Positions 5,526 to 7,870 of a stretch of DNA of 7,870 bases are shown in pieces. The position numbers were made by a program, and so were the translations under genes. The notes beneath the pieces were generated by a model. It saw nothing but the letters and a program-made list of their open reading frames with translations. It had not been told where the DNA came from and did no database searches. Positions within the stretch are counted from its first letter, which is position 1. Each line of letters opens with the position of its first letter. Source of the stretch: Clostridia bacterium (lineage in GTDB: Bacteria; Bacillota; Clostridia; Christensenellales; Maliibacteriaceae); the NCBI GenBank assembly GCA_017935825.1, contig JAGBGW010000262.1, positions 1 to 7,870 on the forward strand. The letters are read 5' to 3'.

Positions 5526-6785
5526 ATGATGTTTTTGATAAAACAGACAACGCGTACGAGGCGCATCGTGATTGCAGCGTTGCTGTGTGCGGCACTGCTT
5601 GTGCTGACACTTGGCACGATGCATCTGGTGCGGCACGTGCGGATCAAACGCGCATTGGTCTTCAATGACGAAGGACAGGTCGTCGGCATCCGTCAGCTTG
5701 AGGATGCGCCCTGCACTGTCTACGGCTTTGCAGATTCAGGTGATGCAGTGTCCGATTTGCAGAATCGTCTGCAGCACTACGGCTATTACGAGGGCACGCC
5801 CACGGGCTTCTACGGCACCGATACGGTGGAGGCTATGCAGGCCTTCCAAAGGGCAAATGCGCTGCCTGTAAGCGGTACGGCGGATGAACGGACGCAGACA
5901 CTTCTTCTGGGCGAGGATGCAATTTCTTCTTCCGCCTATGAGATCATCTGTTCCAATGCACATCTTTCGCTGGATGACGGTACACTGTTTACCACTGCAC
6001 TTTCTTCTTCTCCCATGGTGGTTTCCGCTCAGGTGGAAGTTTGGGACGAGACCAGCGGCGAGTTTGTGGAACTGGCAGAGGGTCAGGACTATCAGCAGGA
6101 TACGGAAATTACACAGGAATCTTCCGTTGTAGACGTCAATAACCTGAAACTGGGTGATGAAAGTGCCCGTGTGGCACAGATTCAGACCAGATTGCAGACG
6201 CTTGGCTACTATCGCGGCGCATCGGTGACCAACTATTACGGCACCTTGATGCAGCAGGCGGTGTATAATTTCCAGAAGGCCCACGGCATGACCATGGATG
6301 GTGTCTGCGGCGAGGCAACGCAGGAGGCGATCTTTTCCGAGGATGCCATCAGCTTTGATGCGTACATTGCATCAGGCGGCGTGGAATACTCCGCCCGTGA
6401 CGAGCTGATCGCACAGCTTCTGCAGTATGCAAAACGCTACATCGGCTGTCCCTATGTGTGGGCAGGCGCAGGTCCCAGTGTCTTTGACTGCAGCGGCTAT
6501 ACCATGTATGTCTACAAGCACTTTGGCTACAACTTCGGTCATGGCTGTGTGGTGCAGTCCAATGCATTGGGCGCACAGCTTTCCATCTCCCAGCTTCTGC
6601 CGGGCGATATGGTGTTTTTCGATACCAACGGCGGTCATAATTCGCTGGAGCATGTGGGCATCTACCTTGGCAACGGCGATTTTGTGCATGCAAGTTCGGG
6701 TCAGGGAAGGGTCATGATCTCCAACCTGTATTCGGGTTATTACAATACCAATTTTATGTGGGGCAAGCGGGTCATTCCGCTGTAA
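5526..6785 (+). CDS. Membrane-anchored NlpC/P60 endopeptidase with two peptidoglycan-binding domains
   Basis: This is a likely D,L-endopeptidase that cuts stem peptides of the wall. Numbering from ATG 5526 (419 residues), a basic stretch (KQTTRTRR) precedes a hydrophobic segment at about 14-35, which looks like an uncleaved anchor or a signal. Two PG_binding_1 domains lie at about 71-128 and 208-270, each with the LQ-RL--(L/Y)GYY-G and A---FQ pattern. The NlpC/P60 domain fills about 292-419. It shows catalytic Cys322 in DCSG, His376 in HVGIYLG and His388 in VHAS, plus PGDMVFF, so it looks active. The start is uncertain. AAAGGA (5521-5526) touches the ATGs at 5526 and 5529 but lies 8 bases from a TTG at 5535, which may be the true start (416 residues). 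The gene starts three bases after the SpoIID-like gene, so the two are probably co-transcribed and translationally coupled. Confidence 0.92.
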   Translation: MMFLIKQTTRTRRIVIAALLCAALLVLTLGTMHLVRHVRIKRALVFNDEGQVVGIRQLEDAPCTVYGFADSGDAVSDLQNRLQHYGYYEGTPTGFYGTDTVEAMQAFQRANALPVSGTADERTQTLLLGEDAISSSAYEIICSNAHLSLDDGTLFTTALSSSPMVVSAQVEVWDETSGEFVELAEGQDYQQDTEITQESSVVDVNNLKLGDESARVAQIQTRLQTLGYYRGASVTNYYGTLMQQAVYNFQKAHGMTMDGVCGEATQEAIFSEDAISFDAYIASGGVEYSARDELIAQLLQYAKRYIGCPYVWAGAGPSVFDCSGYTMYVYKHFGYNFGHGCVVQSNALGAQLSISQLLPGDMVFFDTNGGHNSLEHVGIYLGNGDFVHASSGQGRVMISNLYSGYYNTNFMWGKRVIPL

Positions 6786-6798
6786 AAAACGATATCGT

Positions 6799-6820
6799 AG
6801 GGCGAGGCCTGCTTCGCCCT
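6799..6820 (+). other. GC-rich hairpin between the NlpC/P60 gene and rsmI; possible weak terminator or attenuator
   Basis: AGGGCGA (6799-6805) pairs perfectly with TCGCCCT (6814-6820), extended by a G-U and a G-C pair to a CCTG tetraloop. The run after it, TTGACTTTT, is interrupted, so termination is probably partial. The hairpin lies in the 60-base gap before rsmI, which has no clear promoter of its own. It could reduce read-through into rsmI, protect the upstream mRNA end, or be a dispersed intergenic repeat. Confidence 0.5.
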
Positions 6821-6845
6821 TTGACTTTTATAAGTGAGGATTACT

Positions 6846-7679
6846 ATGAGCGGTAAACTGATGCTTTGTGCAACGCCCATCGGCAACATGGGGGATATCA
6901 CCTTGCGTGCACTGGAAGCCATGCGTGAATGCGATGTCATCGCGGCGGAAGACACTCGCTGCGCAGGAATCCTGCTGCAGCGCTATGAGATCAAAAAGCC
7001 CATGATCTCCTGCCATGAGCACAATATCATGCAGGCAAAGGCACGCATTTTGGATATGCTGGAAAAAGGCAGCACTGTTGTGCTGGTCTCCGATGCAGGC
7101 ATGCCGGGCATTTCCGATCCCGGCGCGGAAATTGCCGCCTATGCCATGGACGAAGGCTACGAAGTTACCCTTTTGCCCGGTGCATCCGCAGGCATCACAG
7201 GCCTGGTGCTGTCGGGTCTTGATGCCCGACGCTATTGCTTTGAAGGCTTCCTGCCTGTCAAGGGTGAGGAGCGCCAGTCCCGTCTTGAGGACATCCGTGC
7301 ACAGCGCATGACCATCGTGCTGTACGAGGCGCCGCACCGCCTGGAAAAGACCCTGCAGGATCTGTACGATACTTTGGGAGACAGACGGATCGCCCTTGCA
7401 CGAGAACTTACCAAGCTGCATGAGGAAGTGGAGCGCACCACCTTGCGTGCCGCATTGGACAATATCGAAAACAAACCGCCCCGCGGTGAGTATGTAGTGA
7501 TCATCGAAGGCGCCAAGGAGGATTCTTCCGCCGACACCGCAGCCGATGTGGAAACCGTTGTGGCAGAACAGCTTGCCCGCGGCCTTGGCACCAAGGGCGC
7601 TGCAAAGGAAGCCGCAAGACTTCTTGATATCCCTGTGCGCGATGCGTACAACGTGGCGCTGAAGCTGAGTAAGAAGTAA
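6846..7679 (+). CDS. rsmI: 16S rRNA (cytidine-1402 2'-O)-methyltransferase RsmI
   Basis: RsmI uses S-adenosylmethionine to methylate the ribose of C1402 in the decoding centre of 16S rRNA; RsmH adds the base methyl group. The 277-residue product has a normal length and the SAM-binding tetrapyrrole-methylase fold. Visible motifs are LCATPIGNMGDITLRALE (7-24), VIAAEDTR (31-38), VSDAGMPGISDPG (81-93), LPGASAG (110-116), FEGFLPVKG (132-140), YEAPHR (160-165), ARELTKLHEE (185-194) and GEYVVIIEG (214-222). The C-terminal part (about 230-277) is the small helical region usual in the family. The start is ATG 6846 with TGAGGA (6835-6840) 5 bases upstream; an in-frame GTG at 6834 overlaps that site and is rejected. 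In B. subtilis the orthologue yabC lies a few genes after yaaT (ricT), so its presence 5.8 kb after ricT fits an old neighbourhood. It may be transcribed by read-through from the wall-hydrolase genes. Confidence 0.96.
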   Translation: MSGKLMLCATPIGNMGDITLRALEAMRECDVIAAEDTRCAGILLQRYEIKKPMISCHEHNIMQAKARILDMLEKGSTVVLVSDAGMPGISDPGAEIAAYAMDEGYEVTLLPGASAGITGLVLSGLDARRYCFEGFLPVKGEERQSRLEDIRAQRMTIVLYEAPHRLEKTLQDLYDTLGDRRIALARELTKLHEEVERTTLRAALDNIENKPPRGEYVVIIEGAKEDSSADTAADVETVVAEQLARGLGTKGAAKEAARLLDIPVRDAYNVALKLSKK

Positions 7680-7682
7680 TGG

Positions 7683-7714
7683 AAAAACGGTAGGATAATT
7701 TCTACCGTTTTTTT
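7683..7714 (+). terminator. Intrinsic terminator of rsmI
   Basis: ACGGTAG (7687-7693) pairs with CTACCGT (7702-7708). A G-U and an A-T pair extend the stem inward to a TAAT loop, and A4 on the left faces a T7 run (7708-7714) on the right. It lies 3 bases after the stop. The flanking A and T runs mean it could also work on the other strand. Confidence 0.92.
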
Positions 7715-7745
7715 GTTATTATATATCGAACTAATAAATGTTACG

Positions 7746-7754
7746 TGCTATAAT
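7746..7754 (+). promoter_or_regulatory. Extended -10 promoter of the last gene
   Basis: A perfect TATAAT (7749-7754) is preceded by TGC (7746-7748), an extended -10 element. At the proper distance upstream, the -35 position (7726-7731, TCGAAC) matches the consensus poorly, as extended -10 promoters allow. Transcription should start near 7761, inside the palindrome described next. Confidence 0.7.
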
Positions 7755-7769
7755 TTGTGTAATACAAAT
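7753..7769. promoter_or_regulatory. Palindrome over the transcription start, possible operator
   Basis: ATTTGTGTAATACAAAT is an inverted repeat of two 8-base arms around one central base, with 7 of 8 pairs matching. It overlaps the end of the -10 hexamer and the expected start near 7761, where a bound repressor would block transcription. No regulator is encoded in the window, so the factor is unknown, and chance is possible in A/T-rich DNA. Confidence 0.4.
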
Positions 7770-7786
7770 CTACGTGAGGTAGTGAT

Positions 7787-7870
7787 ATGACTTCATATAT
7801 GAAACGTGTGCATAAGCATATTGTAGTTATACTGGTGCTGATTCTTATGGTTTCTGCCTTGGTTGTTCCA
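7787..7870 (+). CDS. Start of an unknown exported or membrane protein, cut by the window end
   Basis: Only 28 codons are present. GAGG (7776-7779) lies 7 bases before ATG 7787. The N terminus has basic residues (KR and HKH within residues 6-11), then a hydrophobic run from about residue 12 (IVVILVLILMVSALVV). This is typical of a signal peptide or a first membrane helix. The gene is set off from rsmI by a terminator and has its own promoter. The function cannot be told from this fragment. Confidence 0.75.
   Translation, partial: MTSYMKRVHKHIVVILVLILMVSALVVP

Noticed and set aside
5736..6284. Minus-strand open frame of 182 codons opposite the NlpC/P60 gene
   Set aside because: It is antisense to conserved peptidoglycan-binding domains and has no domain of its own.
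6828..7421. Minus-strand open frame of 197 codons opposite rsmI
   Set aside because: It is antisense to rsmI, whose motifs are intact, and has no support as a gene.

Overview
The window looks like ordinary chromosomal sequence from an anaerobic, low-to-moderate G+C Firmicute, most likely of class Clostridia. Supporting signs are a RicT/YaaT-type PSP1 protein, a clostridial 2[4Fe-4S] ferredoxin, a SpoIID-type lytic transglycosylase, strong AGGAGG-type ribosome binding sites, sigma-A promoters with extended -10 elements, and U-rich intrinsic terminators. I cannot name a species. I see no phage, transposon, CRISPR or defence gene, and no tRNA or rRNA.

Layout, left to right. (1) The 3' part of ricT on the + strand, with an unusually long basic Lys/Gln/Arg-rich tail. 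(2) A bidirectional terminator shared with the convergent mutY on the - strand. (3) A 148-bp divergent spacer, then a 53-residue ferredoxin gene with its own promoter and terminator. (4) A strong promoter driving a 972-residue secreted protein: a SpoIID/LytB lytic transglycosylase domain followed by six bacterial SH3 (SH3b) domains on Gly/Ser/Thr-rich linkers. (5) Three bases after its stop, a membrane-anchored protein with two peptidoglycan-binding domains and an NlpC/P60 endopeptidase. (6) A hairpin, then rsmI, the 16S rRNA C1402 2'-O-methyltransferase. (7) A terminator, then a promoter with an overlapping palindrome and the first 28 codons of a protein with a signal-like N terminus, cut by the window edge.

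The functional centre is the cell-wall pair. One protein should cut glycan strands and the other stem peptides; both carry several wall-binding modules and they are probably co-transcribed. ricT and rsmI are close neighbours in Bacillus subtilis (yaaT, yabA, yabB, yazA, yabC), so the mutY, ferredoxin and wall-hydrolase block appears to sit inside an old housekeeping neighbourhood.

I found no convincing undescribed system. The points most worth checking are the SpoIID-(SH3b)6 architecture with its repeat history, the basic tail of RicT, and the palindrome on the last promoter.
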